This document shows positions 1-7,087 of a stretch of 64,000 nucleotides of DNA, in pieces; within the stretch, counting starts at the first letter, position 1, and each line of letters opens with the position of its first letter. The notes under the pieces are model-generated. The model had not been told where the DNA came from and did not search any database. It worked only from the letters and a program-made list of their open reading frames with translations. The translations under genes and the position numbers were made by a program. The stretch is from positions 1 through 64,000 of the forward strand of contig NZ_QRBF01000001.1 in NCBI RefSeq assembly GCF_003363265.1, given 5' to 3'. Source of the stretch: Dyella psychrodurans. GTDB lineage: Bacteria; Pseudomonadota; Gammaproteobacteria; Xanthomonadales; Rhodanobacteraceae.

Positions 1-40
1 CTTAGGGTCACGCCGCGTATTGCGCGCGGCGTGAAGGGCT

Positions 41-64
41 GCAGGAAAAATCCTGCTCGTTTTG
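41..64 (+). terminator. terminator-like hairpin at left edge
   Basis: A 6-bp perfect stem (41-46 with 51-56) has a four-A loop and is followed by a T-rich stretch. It could end a plus-strand transcript coming from outside the window. A second GC hairpin (9-17 with 25-33) lies just before it. The gene it would serve is not in view, so the assignment rests on shape only. Confidence 0.35.
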
Positions 65-579
65 TCGGAATCAGCTGCTTCCGTTTTGACGACTGCCCAC
101 TGTGGCTCGACGTCGCGCCGTCAGCGCGGCGGTGAAGTAGAAGAAATGCACCGCTGCGGGGGCACGAGGGCGTGCGGGTGCCTTATGATCGAACGTAACC
201 ATGATCAACTCTCTCTTAGTTGGTGGTGGCCAGCGGATCGTCTGAGCGTCAACTCGGGCGATCCGCGCTACTTCACATCATGTCGGGCGTGTCGCTTTCA
301 TCGAAGAGGATGGGCACGCCCGACTAACGCACCATCGCATGAAGTGCGTTCTGCCATCTGTCGGGGTCGAGTGATTTGGTGCGTTGGCGAATGCCTACGC
401 GGCATATGCGAAAGGTCTTGGGGGTGGGCTAGGGGCTGTCGTGACTTGAGCCCAATGACGGCAAAGACCCGATAAATAGCACCGAGGTCTTATCGACAAA
501 ACACGTTCGATTCATGGGACAGCCTGCTGACGATGTTCAAGGAGCCTTCCATCTGCTTTTTGGAGCCTGTTAACTACCT
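65..579. other. gene-poor accessory stretch, no supported gene
   Basis: About 500 bases without a convincing gene. One open frame (ATG at 185 to stop at 475, plus strand) would encode a 97-residue cysteine- and tryptophan-rich, arginine-rich peptide of no recognisable family, without a clear ribosome binding site. Its composition looks like a chance translation of GC-rich DNA. The stretch lies between two plus-strand terminator-like hairpins (41-64 and 580-602), so a small transcript could be made here. I see no specific RNA family. Confidence 0.4.
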
Positions 580-602
580 CCGGCCCTTTTGGGGCCTTTT
601 TT
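580..602 (+). terminator. Rho-independent terminator
   Basis: GGCCC (582-586) pairs with GGGCC (592-596) across a short T-rich loop, followed directly by a run of seven T. This is a textbook intrinsic terminator on the plus strand. It separates whatever is transcribed from the left from the KAP gene that starts 84 bases further on. Confidence 0.7.
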
Positions 603-685
603 GCTGGCTTCGGAAATGCCGGTGGTTGATGATTTGTTCGACGTAGCTCCAAATTAGATCGAAATGGCAACTAAGGAGTGTGGTG

Positions 686-2452
686 ATGACAAATCTTCCG
701 CCTGACAGTGAAGGGTTACCGCTGGTCGAGTATCTGAGGCGGCCACCACCGATGTATGCCCTCCTTTTGACTGGGCCGTGGGGTGTCGGGAAATCCTACT
801 TCTGGAACACCTTTGTACGGGAGAAGTTACCCGGTTTGAATCGGGTCGCTATGACCATTTCCGCTGCGGGGCTGTCCACGCTCGAAGAACTCGAACGGGC
901 GTTGTTTATGGTGTCTATTCAACGAGCACCAGGCATCTTGCGAGAGACTTCCGGAGTGATCGGCAAGATGGCATTGCGCTGGGCCAAGATTGACCCAGAG
1001 GACATCAAATTAAAGGCGGAACTTAAAACGGGGCGAACGGTTATCTGTATCGATGATCTTGAGCGATTCGCTGGCGAATTTGATGTGCTCTTTGGCTTCA
1101 TCGTTTCGCTCGTCGATGACACGAAATTGCATGTCGTCCTAATCGCAAATGAGGAGAAGGCCGGACAGAACTATGCCAAGGTAAAGGAAAAGATCGTCGG
1201 TAGAACGGTCAAAGTCACCCAAGACATCGGAAAGTTCTACAGCGACACTGTCAATAACGTTGGCGAGATCGTCAGCAAGTCTAGAGACGTACTTCGGGAT
1301 TATCAGGTAGATGCCATATCCCTGCTGCGTCAAAAAGGGGTAACTAATCTTCGGACCATTCGCGGAATCATCTTTGAGATGGATCTGATTCTCCGCAACT
1401 CCGAGTGGCCAAAGGACGGTCAGCCGAAGCTCAATCAGTTGTTCAACGCGATAACCTTCCACGTTATGGCGACATCCGAAAGTGCTGAGAACGACGCACT
1501 GGTCGCGCGATGTTTCAAGATCGACCACGTCGGAATGGTCCTTGGCGTCCGGGATATTTCCAGAAAGAAGTCGGGCAGCCTGGTAGCGGCCGATAAGGAT
1601 GACGCATACCTGGACCCACTGATCCCGCTTATCAACTCTTTTGGATTCACCAACGATAGCCTGAAATGGCCACGTTCTGAGGCGTTTGCCGCCTTGGTGA
1701 CGGGGGAGACGTTGGATGCCATAGCCATCTTGAATGACTTTCAGGTGTTCGGTGTCGAGCATGAGGATCGACGTGCGCTGATTCGCCTTCAACGGCGTGA
1801 TCAGATGACAGAGGAGGAGTTCGCAGAGGCTGTCAAAGAATTGGAATGCGACATCAAGAACATGCATTTTACGACAATTATGGATATGTGGTTGTCGTGG
1901 GAGATGCTTTACGGATTATCGACCGGGAACTTAACCCGGTTTACCACTAAGGGGTGCGCTGAGTTTTTCCTGTCGGCAATCGCTAATTTTGACGGGTCGA
2001 AGATTAATGACGCCACGCTGCATATTTATCCGGAAAATCGAGATGAAGACGAGAGCTCAGTGTTAGAAGTGATCCGCGCTATCGCAAACGCGGTTGAGGC
2101 TAGGTTGGAGTCGGCCGAAGGGCAGGTAGTTTTGGACCGGGTAATTTCCGGGACGGCAGACGCGCATGATGCGTTTAGGAAGTCGGTCTTTTCAGGCATC
2201 ACGCCTGATGTTCTGTTTGATCGACTGCGCGCCACCAATTGGTCATCGATTGCCAACGTGGCTCGTTTCGTCGCCAATCGTAGATCGCTTGCCAACGCAC
2301 GCGAATTTTTTGCTGATGAACTGGCGTTCGCAAAGAGCATGGTCGAGCTGATTGGGGGGAACGTAAAGGAAAGCAGGCCCATGACCATGTCGGACTCAGC
2401 CATGCTCGATCTGGAAAGTCAGTTCCGAGCTTTTGCAGAAATACTTGGTTAG
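686..2452 (+). CDS. KAP family P-loop NTPase, probable phage-exclusion protein
   Basis: 588 residues from ATG 686; two GTG codons precede it, but AAGGAG at 673-678 sits 7 nt before this ATG. Residues 30-37 (GPWGVGKS) are the Walker A motif, residues 119-124 (VICIDD) followed by LERF are Walker B, and VVLIANEEK near 150-158 fits the next core strand of a KAP/STAND-like ATPase. The remaining C-terminal 400 residues match nothing I recognise and show no obvious membrane span. KAP proteins include F-plasmid PifA, which excludes phage T7, and many lie in defence islands; a defence role here is inferred from that and from the reverse transcriptase encoded tail to tail 38 bp away. Base composition is visibly more A+T-rich than the core genes. 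NTPase assignment is fairly sure; the phenotype is a guess. Confidence 0.75.
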   Translation: MTNLPPDSEGLPLVEYLRRPPPMYALLLTGPWGVGKSYFWNTFVREKLPGLNRVAMTISAAGLSTLEELERALFMVSIQRAPGILRETSGVIGKMALRWAKIDPEDIKLKAELKTGRTVICIDDLERFAGEFDVLFGFIVSLVDDTKLHVVLIANEEKAGQNYAKVKEKIVGRTVKVTQDIGKFYSDTVNNVGEIVSKSRDVLRDYQVDAISLLRQKGVTNLRTIRGIIFEMDLILRNSEWPKDGQPKLNQLFNAITFHVMATSESAENDALVARCFKIDHVGMVLGVRDISRKKSGSLVAADKDDAYLDPLIPLINSFGFTNDSLKWPRSEAFAALVTGETLDAIAILNDFQVFGVEHEDRRALIRLQRRDQMTEEEFAEAVKELECDIKNMHFTTIMDMWLSWEMLYGLSTGNLTRFTTKGCAEFFLSAIANFDGSKINDATLHIYPENRDEDESSVLEVIRAIANAVEARLESAEGQVVLDRVISGTADAHDAFRKSVFSGITPDVLFDRLRATNWSSIANVARFVANRRSLANAREFFADELAFAKSMVELIGGNVKESRPMTMSDSAMLDLESQFRAFAEILG

Positions 2453-2490
2453 AATATCAACCTATTTCAACAAATTTGCGCGCGCTAAGG

Positions 2491-3756
2491 TCACTCCTTT
2501 TTCTTGATCGCCCGATCAATGGCAGCTTGGCGCCGTGCAACTTGACCCCGAATGGCATCGCTTTGCGTCACTCTAGATGCTCTGTAAGCGTAACTGACGA
2601 AGTTCTTGTGCCCGGAATAGAGATATGACCGGTTCAACCTCCCACGCTTAATGGGCACTTGGCCTTCGGGTACTCCGAGTTCCCTGGCAACTTTTTTTCG
2701 TGCTAAGTCTGCCATGCGCACGCCTCGCCGCAATCGGCTGTAAAAACGTGCCACGCTACCGGCGCGCAGAAGTATCCGAACGCCATCGTAGATAAGTCCG
2801 AGATACTGAAGCGGGGGACGGATTGCAAGAGAGCACGGCCCAAAAGACCGCACTTCCAGCTTTTCTTGCTGGACCTCCAGTTTCATGTCGGCGATGAGTG
2901 ATTCGATGAATGCTTTCGCCTCATCGGCAAACTTAGGTGGTATCACGCAAAGCACATCGTCGCAGTAGCGACGATAGAAACCACCCCATTGCTCAACCTG
3001 AGCATTTAGTTTTTCATCGAAATCCAACATGTAGATGTTAGACAAGGTTGCGCTGATAGGTGTGCCTTGTGGAATACCCTTGGATGTTTCGTTGTGAATC
3101 AGAAGATCGCCGGCCACGACAATCTTTCTAAATTGCTGCGGCGTACAAATTCTAGTGCGCCCACACGCTCGGGGCGCATGGCGGCTTATGCCAAAGATTT
3201 CATAGAGTGCGTCGCGCTCGACCTGGGTATGCCGGGTCAGTGACCGGAAAATGGCGTAATGATCTTTGGGTAAAGACGTGACGCCGAGCACTTGCATCCA
3301 CTTGGCTCGTAGCAATTGGTGATCAAGGGAGTCAAAGAATCCGCTGATATCGTAAGCGAAGGCGACGCATGGGCGGTTGGTGTCAATCCACTGGAATGCT
3401 TCCAGCGCAAAATGAATGTTGCATCGCCCATCAGCGCTTCGAAATGCGGTAACGACTGAATTGAGACCTCGCGCATTTAGAAGAGTCTCGTATTGCTTCG
3501 TGAGTTTTTCGGCGTAGTAAGCATAAAGTGCTGCGTCCTTGTGAGAGGCGTAGCAAATAGGGCGCTCCTTTGGCTTGGTCACGAACCCATGTGGCGTTTG
3601 TTTGACCTTCTTTGTAACGACTTTGGCTGCGATAAGAGGCAGAAATTGCCACTGCGCCACAGTTTCCGGATTTGAAACGGACTTTTTCAGGGCTGAGCGT
3701 CGCGGCGGCTCATCCAGATGCAGATAGTGCCGAACCCGTAGGGGATCTTTAGTCAT
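2491..3756 (-). CDS. drt2: defence-associated reverse transcriptase, DRT2-like
   Basis: 421 residues. Reverse transcriptase motifs appear in order: YDISGFFDSLDH (135-146, first catalytic Asp D136), KGIPQGTPISATLSN (226-240), and the active site RRYCDDVLC (262-270, D266 and D267), then QYLGL at 317-321. There is no maturase, endonuclease, nitrilase or protease domain and no retron-type NAXXH or VTG signature. A single-domain protein of about 420 residues with YCDD and a structured non-coding stretch directly upstream fits the UG2/DRT2 group, in which the enzyme reverse-transcribes its own upstream ncRNA during phage infection. No clear Shine-Dalgarno precedes the ATG; a 9-bp stem-loop ends 8 nt before it. 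That it is an unknown-group (UG) antiviral RT is likely; DRT2 specifically is inferred from memory of the family. It could be another ncRNA-dependent UG class. Confidence 0.65.
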   Translation of the reverse strand: MTKDPLRVRHYLHLDEPPRRSALKKSVSNPETVAQWQFLPLIAAKVVTKKVKQTPHGFVTKPKERPICYASHKDAALYAYYAEKLTKQYETLLNARGLNSVVTAFRSADGRCNIHFALEAFQWIDTNRPCVAFAYDISGFFDSLDHQLLRAKWMQVLGVTSLPKDHYAIFRSLTRHTQVERDALYEIFGISRHAPRACGRTRICTPQQFRKIVVAGDLLIHNETSKGIPQGTPISATLSNIYMLDFDEKLNAQVEQWGGFYRRYCDDVLCVIPPKFADEAKAFIESLIADMKLEVQQEKLEVRSFGPCSLAIRPPLQYLGLIYDGVRILLRAGSVARFYSRLRRGVRMADLARKKVARELGVPEGQVPIKRGRLNRSYLYSGHKNFVSYAYRASRVTQSDAIRGQVARRQAAIDRAIKKKE

Positions 3757-3764
3757 GGAGTTAA

Positions 3765-3805
3765 CTGAGGGAGAGGGCGGCGGCGACCCGTGCTAGCTCC
3801 CTCAG
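3765..3805 (-). other. stem-loop directly upstream of the reverse transcriptase gene
   Basis: CTGAGGGAG (3805-3797 on the minus strand) pairs perfectly with CTCCCTCAG (3773-3765), with a 23-nt loop, and ends 8 nt before the RT start codon. It could be the 3' stem of the ncRNA, a processing site separating ncRNA from mRNA, or a control on RT translation. The sequence alone does not say which. Confidence 0.6.
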
Positions 3806-3908
3806 CTTCTGGAACTCCTAAGGAGCCCTCGATGGTGAGAAACACCAACGCCGCGGAATCAATCGAACTGATCTTATACTCAGTGCTGAAGGAGCTAATC
3901 GTGGACAT

Positions 3909-3996
3909 TGTTGCCCGACTCATAGTCAATCAGACCCTCGCTACGATCTGGTTGGCCGGCTGGGAGTCCCAGACGGCTGTTGACATCGCAACTGTT
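3909..3996. other. candidate 84-nt reverse-transcription repeat unit with split promoter and endless frame
   Basis: On the RT strand AACA ends both sides of this segment (3996-3993 and 3912-3909). Joining the two copies gives an 84-nt tandem unit, exactly 28 codons. On the plus strand the frame with codons at 3910, 3913 and so on has no stop across the junction and reads as an amphipathic, helix-like peptide starting VARLIVNQTLATIWLAG. One minus-strand frame is also open. TTGACA at 3980-3985 has no -10 partner in the chromosome, but in a tandem array it would lie 19 bp before CATAGT (3921-3926). Weak points: an open frame of this size is common by chance, the published unit is nearer 120 nt, and no in-frame ATG exists in the unit (one TTG at 3952). 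Confidence 0.3.
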
Positions 3997-4027
3997 TCCC
4001 GCGCCACTACGCTGGCACGGTGGCGCA

Positions 4028-4067
4028 ACGGTATTTACTTTTGAGGTCCTGGTCAAGATTTGACCAG
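4028..4067 (-). promoter_or_regulatory. candidate ncRNA/RT promoter overlapped by a palindromic operator
   Basis: CTGGTCAA (4049-4056) and TTGACCAG (4060-4067) form a perfect 8-bp inverted repeat with a 3-bp centre. Read on the minus strand, its second half contains TTGACC, a good -35 box. A poor -10 (TACCGT, 4033-4028) follows at 17 bp. A dyad on a -35 box suggests either repressor control or a hairpin at the start of the RNA. Promoter strength cannot be judged from this match. Confidence 0.35.
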
Positions 4068-4107
4068 TTGGCTTTAAGGGCGCGCAGGGGCGGCATTGGT
4101 GGAGCAG

Positions 4108-4137
4108 GAAAGCTGCCGTCATTTGACGGCAGCTTTC
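4108..4137. terminator. perfect 14-bp inverted repeat between island and tRNA
   Basis: Positions 4108-4121 and 4124-4137 are exact reverse complements around a 2-nt centre. No T run follows on either strand, so it is not a classic intrinsic terminator. It may insulate the ncRNA promoter from tRNA readthrough or be a protein binding dyad. Confidence 0.4.
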
Positions 4138-4164
4138 AATGGACGAAATTGGACAACTGTGGAC

Positions 4165-4210
4165 AACAAAAAAGGCCAGAAACCTCATTTCTGAGGAGTT
4201 TCTAGCCTTC
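4165..4210 (-). terminator. Rho-independent terminator of tRNA-Thr
   Basis: On the minus strand an imperfect long hairpin (arms about 4172-4187 and 4192-4209, with a 2-nt bulge) is followed by seven T in the RNA sense. It lies about 25 nt after the tRNA 3' end and would stop tRNA transcription before the accessory genes. Confidence 0.75.
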
Positions 4211-4234
4211 GTTGGACTTGCCTAGACAACTATC

Positions 4235-4310
4235 TGGTGCCGGAAATAGGAATCGAACCTACGACCTACGCATTACGAATGCGCCGCTCTACCAACTGAG
4301 CTATTCCGGC
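4235..4310 (-). tRNA. tRNA-Thr (anticodon CGU)
   Basis: 76 nt including an encoded CCA end. The cloverleaf can be read directly: 7-bp acceptor stem starting GCCGGAA, D-arm GCTCAGTTGGTAGAGC, anticodon loop with CGT flanked by T and A, T-arm GGTTCGATTCC. It reads threonine ACG codons. The accessory segment lies directly on its 3' side, a usual place for integration of mobile islands. The tRNA itself is intact. No second copy of its 3' end is visible in the window, so the other island end would be to the left. Confidence 0.97.
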
Positions 4311-4504
4311 GGAGCCGCATAGTCTACGGGGCAGCCCGGTGGCCTGCAAGCTGTCGGGCGGGGTCGGGTTTGGTGGATAGCCCGGACGGGAACTTGCTGA
4401 CTTCTCAGGCGGTGTTCCGCCGTGTTCGCGGCCGGCCATGGCCGTCTGGTGCCGGGGTGGTTCGCAGGCCAGAGTGTCTGGGGGAACAACAAGGAACGTG
4501 ATTC

Positions 4505-5032
4505 ATGCAGTGCCTGCGACGTCAGCGCGGTGTCTCGCTGATTGAAGTGTTGGTGGCCGTTTTGGTCTGTAGCGCCGGTTTGGTCGGTGTTGCGGGTTTG
4601 CTTGTGACGTCGGCGCGATCCAATCACGCGGCGTACCTGCGCACGCAGGTGACCTTGCTGGCGCAGGGCATGGCCGATCGCATGCGGGCCAACCCCGTCG
4701 GCGTGTGGAGCGGAGGCTATAACGGCAGCTTCCCCAACGGCGCGACGCAAGATTGCCAGCTTGGCTGCACGCCCGGTCAATTGGCCAGGCACGATCAGGG
4801 TGTCTGGAGCAGTCAGCTGCAAACCTTGTTGCCGTCCGGAGCGCAGGCGACCATCGCATGCCGCGACGGTGGCGCGGCTTCCGTGCCGGGAGCCGATCCA
4901 TCGGCCTTGCGCTCCGCATATGGCGGCAGTTGCACGATGACCATGACGTGGACCGAATCAGGTGTGGGCGCCGCGGGCTCGATTGAAAACGATCGCGCTT
5001 CGCAGACCTTTGCGTGGGAGTTTCAACCGTGA
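4505..5032 (+). CDS. pilV: type IV pilus minor pilin PilV
   Basis: 175 residues. A class III prepilin leader ends at G9, followed by VSLIEVLVAVLV with Glu at mature position 5 (E14), the site processed by prepilin peptidase PilD. The hydrophobic helix runs to about residue 33 and a Cys-containing globular head follows. Minor pilins PilV, PilW, PilX and FimU with PilE form the complex that primes pilus assembly at the inner membrane. First gene of a pilV-pilW-pilX-pilY1-pilE cluster; the fimT and fimU genes that often precede pilV are absent, since the tRNA-Thr gene lies only 194 bp upstream. An AAGGA sequence lies about 10 nt before the ATG. Its last codons overlap the pilW start by 4 nt. Confidence 0.88.
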   Translation: MQCLRRQRGVSLIEVLVAVLVCSAGLVGVAGLLVTSARSNHAAYLRTQVTLLAQGMADRMRANPVGVWSGGYNGSFPNGATQDCQLGCTPGQLARHDQGVWSSQLQTLLPSGAQATIACRDGGAASVPGADPSALRSAYGGSCTMTMTWTESGVGAAGSIENDRASQTFAWEFQP

Positions 5033-6360
5033 ATGCCCCGCGATGGGCACGACATCAACGTGGCCTTTCGCTGATCGAGTTGATGATTGCCACGCTGCTC
5101 GGGCTGATGGTGAGCGCAGGTGTGATCGTTTTGTTCAACTCCGCCTCACATATTTTTCGCACCGAGGCGCAGTTGGCACGACTTCAGGAAGAGGGGCGTT
5201 TCGTCGTGGCCCAGATCAGAAGCGATCTGGCTATGAGTGGTGGGCTGTATTGCAATAACTCGGGTGGCAATGCAAGTAGCGGTACAGGCTTTCCTGCGGA
5301 TGGTTTGCGCGTGCCTACGGTGTACGCCAGCGATCCAGGCGCCCTGACGCGAGCACTCAGCGATGTGACAACACCATTGGGGTTTGCGCCAGCTGGCCCG
5401 TATTCACTGCCATCGTTCCTCGCCATGCGCGGATACGACTGCACGACGACTGGATGTTCGCCCATCGATCCGAGTAGCGGCATCGGCATTCCCGCCATGG
5501 GCACGGCGGTCGGCAAGCGGGTCGTAGGGACATCGGTGATAACGGTGCGCTATCTCAATCCGAAGGGTGGATGGGCGATCGCGCCGGACGGCGATGCAAT
5601 GGGCAGCAAGCTCGTCAAAAATGTAGACGGGACGCTCGGCATCAGGCTCGCTCCAACATCCGGCGAGCCACCGATCGATGACTTCAAGTCGCAAGTTGCA
5701 CTGCTTGCCGATTGCTCAGGCGGTCAGATCTTTGCCGTATCCGGGCAGGGCTCAGCGGAGCTGACATCCACCGGCAACAACTTTGTCCAGCCTGTCGTGG
5801 ACGAACACGGAGTGGCGCCCAGGTTATTCGACCTAAGTCGCGATTTTCGGACCGTGACTTATTACTTGAAGGTCGTGGATAGCGGAGATGGTTTAGGGCA
5901 CAAGACAGGCGCGCTGGTGCGTCGTGTCAACGTAGGGCACGGCGGATCTTCCGAGGAAATAGCCCGCGGTATCGAACGGCTCGATTTCAAATATGGCGTG
6001 CGGCTAAGCGATGGCAGGGTGCGCTATTACACCGCTGCGCAAGTCGACAACGGTGCGAAGTCGGATTGTCTGCCGGTACCGGTGCCCATTCCAGGTAGCG
6101 ACGATCGTGGGTGCCTTTGGCGATCCGTCAGCCTGATTGAAGTGAATCTGCTCATGGATGGCCAGCAACCGTTGTATTCGTTGACACCCGATGAACTTGC
6201 GTACACCTATGCAGCCGACAATACGTCGAAAGGCGCTCAATCCCCACAGTCGCCGACTGCTGCCACTCGAAAAGTAACGCCGTCGAAGCAGGGCTTTCCA
6301 CTCTCCATGCTCCGGCGTGAATTCGGCACGGTCGTTGCCGTGCGCAATTTCAATCCCTAG
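5029..6360 (+). CDS. pilW: type IV pilus assembly protein PilW
   Basis: 443 residues from GTG 5029. This start overlaps the pilV stop as GTGA and has GGAG 8 nt upstream; a GTG at 5014 in the same frame lacks such a site. The prepilin cleavage site follows G12 (RHQRG), with LSLIELM placing Glu at +5, then a hydrophobic helix containing LLGLMVSAGVIVLF. The long C-terminal part is a Cys-rich PilW-type globular domain, somewhat longer than the smallest family members. Inner-membrane minor pilin acting with PilV, PilX and PilE in pilus priming and PilY1 display. Translationally coupled to pilV. Confidence 0.85.
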   Translation: MNAPRWARHQRGLSLIELMIATLLGLMVSAGVIVLFNSASHIFRTEAQLARLQEEGRFVVAQIRSDLAMSGGLYCNNSGGNASSGTGFPADGLRVPTVYASDPGALTRALSDVTTPLGFAPAGPYSLPSFLAMRGYDCTTTGCSPIDPSSGIGIPAMGTAVGKRVVGTSVITVRYLNPKGGWAIAPDGDAMGSKLVKNVDGTLGIRLAPTSGEPPIDDFKSQVALLADCSGGQIFAVSGQGSAELTSTGNNFVQPVVDEHGVAPRLFDLSRDFRTVTYYLKVVDSGDGLGHKTGALVRRVNVGHGGSSEEIARGIERLDFKYGVRLSDGRVRYYTAAQVDNGAKSDCLPVPVPIPGSDDRGCLWRSVSLIEVNLLMDGQQPLYSLTPDELAYTYAADNTSKGAQSPQSPTAATRKVTPSKQGFPLSMLRREFGTVVAVRNFNP

Positions 6361-6414
6361 GTTAGTCGCGCTATTTTCATCCATTTATTTGCTAGCCACT
6401 GGCAAGGACGCCAC

Positions 6415-7077
6415 ATGAAAGAAGAACCAAAAGCGTACGTACATTCCATGCGATCGGACCGCCAGCGCGGCTTTGCGTTGGTCGTGGCGTTGATCTTTCT
6501 GATGCTTGTCACCCTGTTGGCACTCAGCGCATGCGAGCGTTCGCTGCTTCAGGAACGCATGGCGGGAAGCTTGCGCAATGCGCAGCAGGCTCAGACCAGT
6601 GCCGAGACGGCGTTGCGAGGGGCGGAGTACAAGATATGGTCGATCGCCAACCAGGTCGGTGTTTCGCTTCACTGTCTGGAAGGCGCTGTGTCGAGTGACG
6701 ACGGCTGCGTGATTTATCGTCCTTCCAGCGCACCTTACCGGGCCAATGGCGCAGTGACACGATTTCAGTCTTCGCAAGGCTGGCTGTCCGGTATCGGCGT
6801 GACCTATACCGGAGCAACGCGGGGCGGTTATACGGGTAACGCTGCGCATCCGACTGCCGTGCTGGCCAGAAATCCCGTTTATCTCATCGAGGATCTCGGC
6901 GTGGAGCTGCCGCCAAGTGCGGGCGGCCTTCACGAATCGGGGAGTACCGGCCCCAACAACGATGGCGCGGCCACGATCAGCGTTCACATCTATCGCATAA
7001 CGGCGCGCGGCACGGGCGGAAACCCGAATGTCGTCAGTGTCGTGCAGAGTACGTTCGATGCACCGGCCGGCATCTGA
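6415..7077 (+). CDS. pilX: type IV pilus minor pilin PilX
   Basis: 220 residues. The N-terminus has the PilX pattern: RQRGFALVVALIFLMLVTLL (cleavage after G19), then the conserved ERMAGSLRNAQQAQ helix. There is no Glu at +5. The ATG at 6415 has AAGGA 7 nt upstream; ATG 6448 is a possible shorter start. PilX works with PilV, PilW and PilY1 to promote pilus assembly and surface contact. The 54-bp gap after pilW holds no terminator, so the cluster is probably one operon. Confidence 0.85.
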   Translation: MKEEPKAYVHSMRSDRQRGFALVVALIFLMLVTLLALSACERSLLQERMAGSLRNAQQAQTSAETALRGAEYKIWSIANQVGVSLHCLEGAVSSDDGCVIYRPSSAPYRANGAVTRFQSSQGWLSGIGVTYTGATRGGYTGNAAHPTAVLARNPVYLIEDLGVELPPSAGGLHESGSTGPNNDGAATISVHIYRITARGTGGNPNVVSVVQSTFDAPAGI

Positions 7078-7087
7078 GTGCACACGT

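Larger units (their letters stand above)
3757..4025 (-). ncRNA. candidate template ncRNA of the DRT2-like system
   Basis: About 270 nt between the predicted promoter and the reverse transcriptase start, on the same strand as the enzyme. Known DRT2 loci carry a roughly 280-nt ncRNA in this place. On the minus strand I see a 9-bp stem (3797-3805 with 3765-3773) right before the RT gene, a small CTCCT/AGGAG hairpin around 3816-3826, and GTGG (4007-4004) able to pair with CCAC (3904-3901). That last pairing would close a loop of about 99 nt containing the candidate template. AACA words occur at 3996-3993 and 3912-3909. No folding program was run, and both ends of the RNA are estimates. No protein gene here looks real: the minus-strand 97-codon frame and the plus-strand 84-codon frame both cross the region without ribosome binding sites. 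Confidence 0.5.

Noticed and set aside
62-475. 137-residue open frame at the left edge
   Set aside because: No ribosome site, no family, Cys/Trp/Arg-rich composition typical of out-of-frame GC-rich DNA.
2491-3756. Retron or group II intron reading of the RT
   Set aside because: No NAXXH/VTG retron motifs, no maturase or endonuclease domain, and no intron domain V-like hairpin recognised downstream.
3790-4044. 84-codon plus-strand ORF upstream of the RT
   Set aside because: No ribosome binding site and it lies opposite the presumed ncRNA. Its central part is considered instead as the possible endless frame.
3895-4188. 97-codon minus-strand ORF upstream of the RT
   Set aside because: It crosses a perfect 14-bp palindrome and the promoter region, with no ribosome site. 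Not treated as a protein gene.
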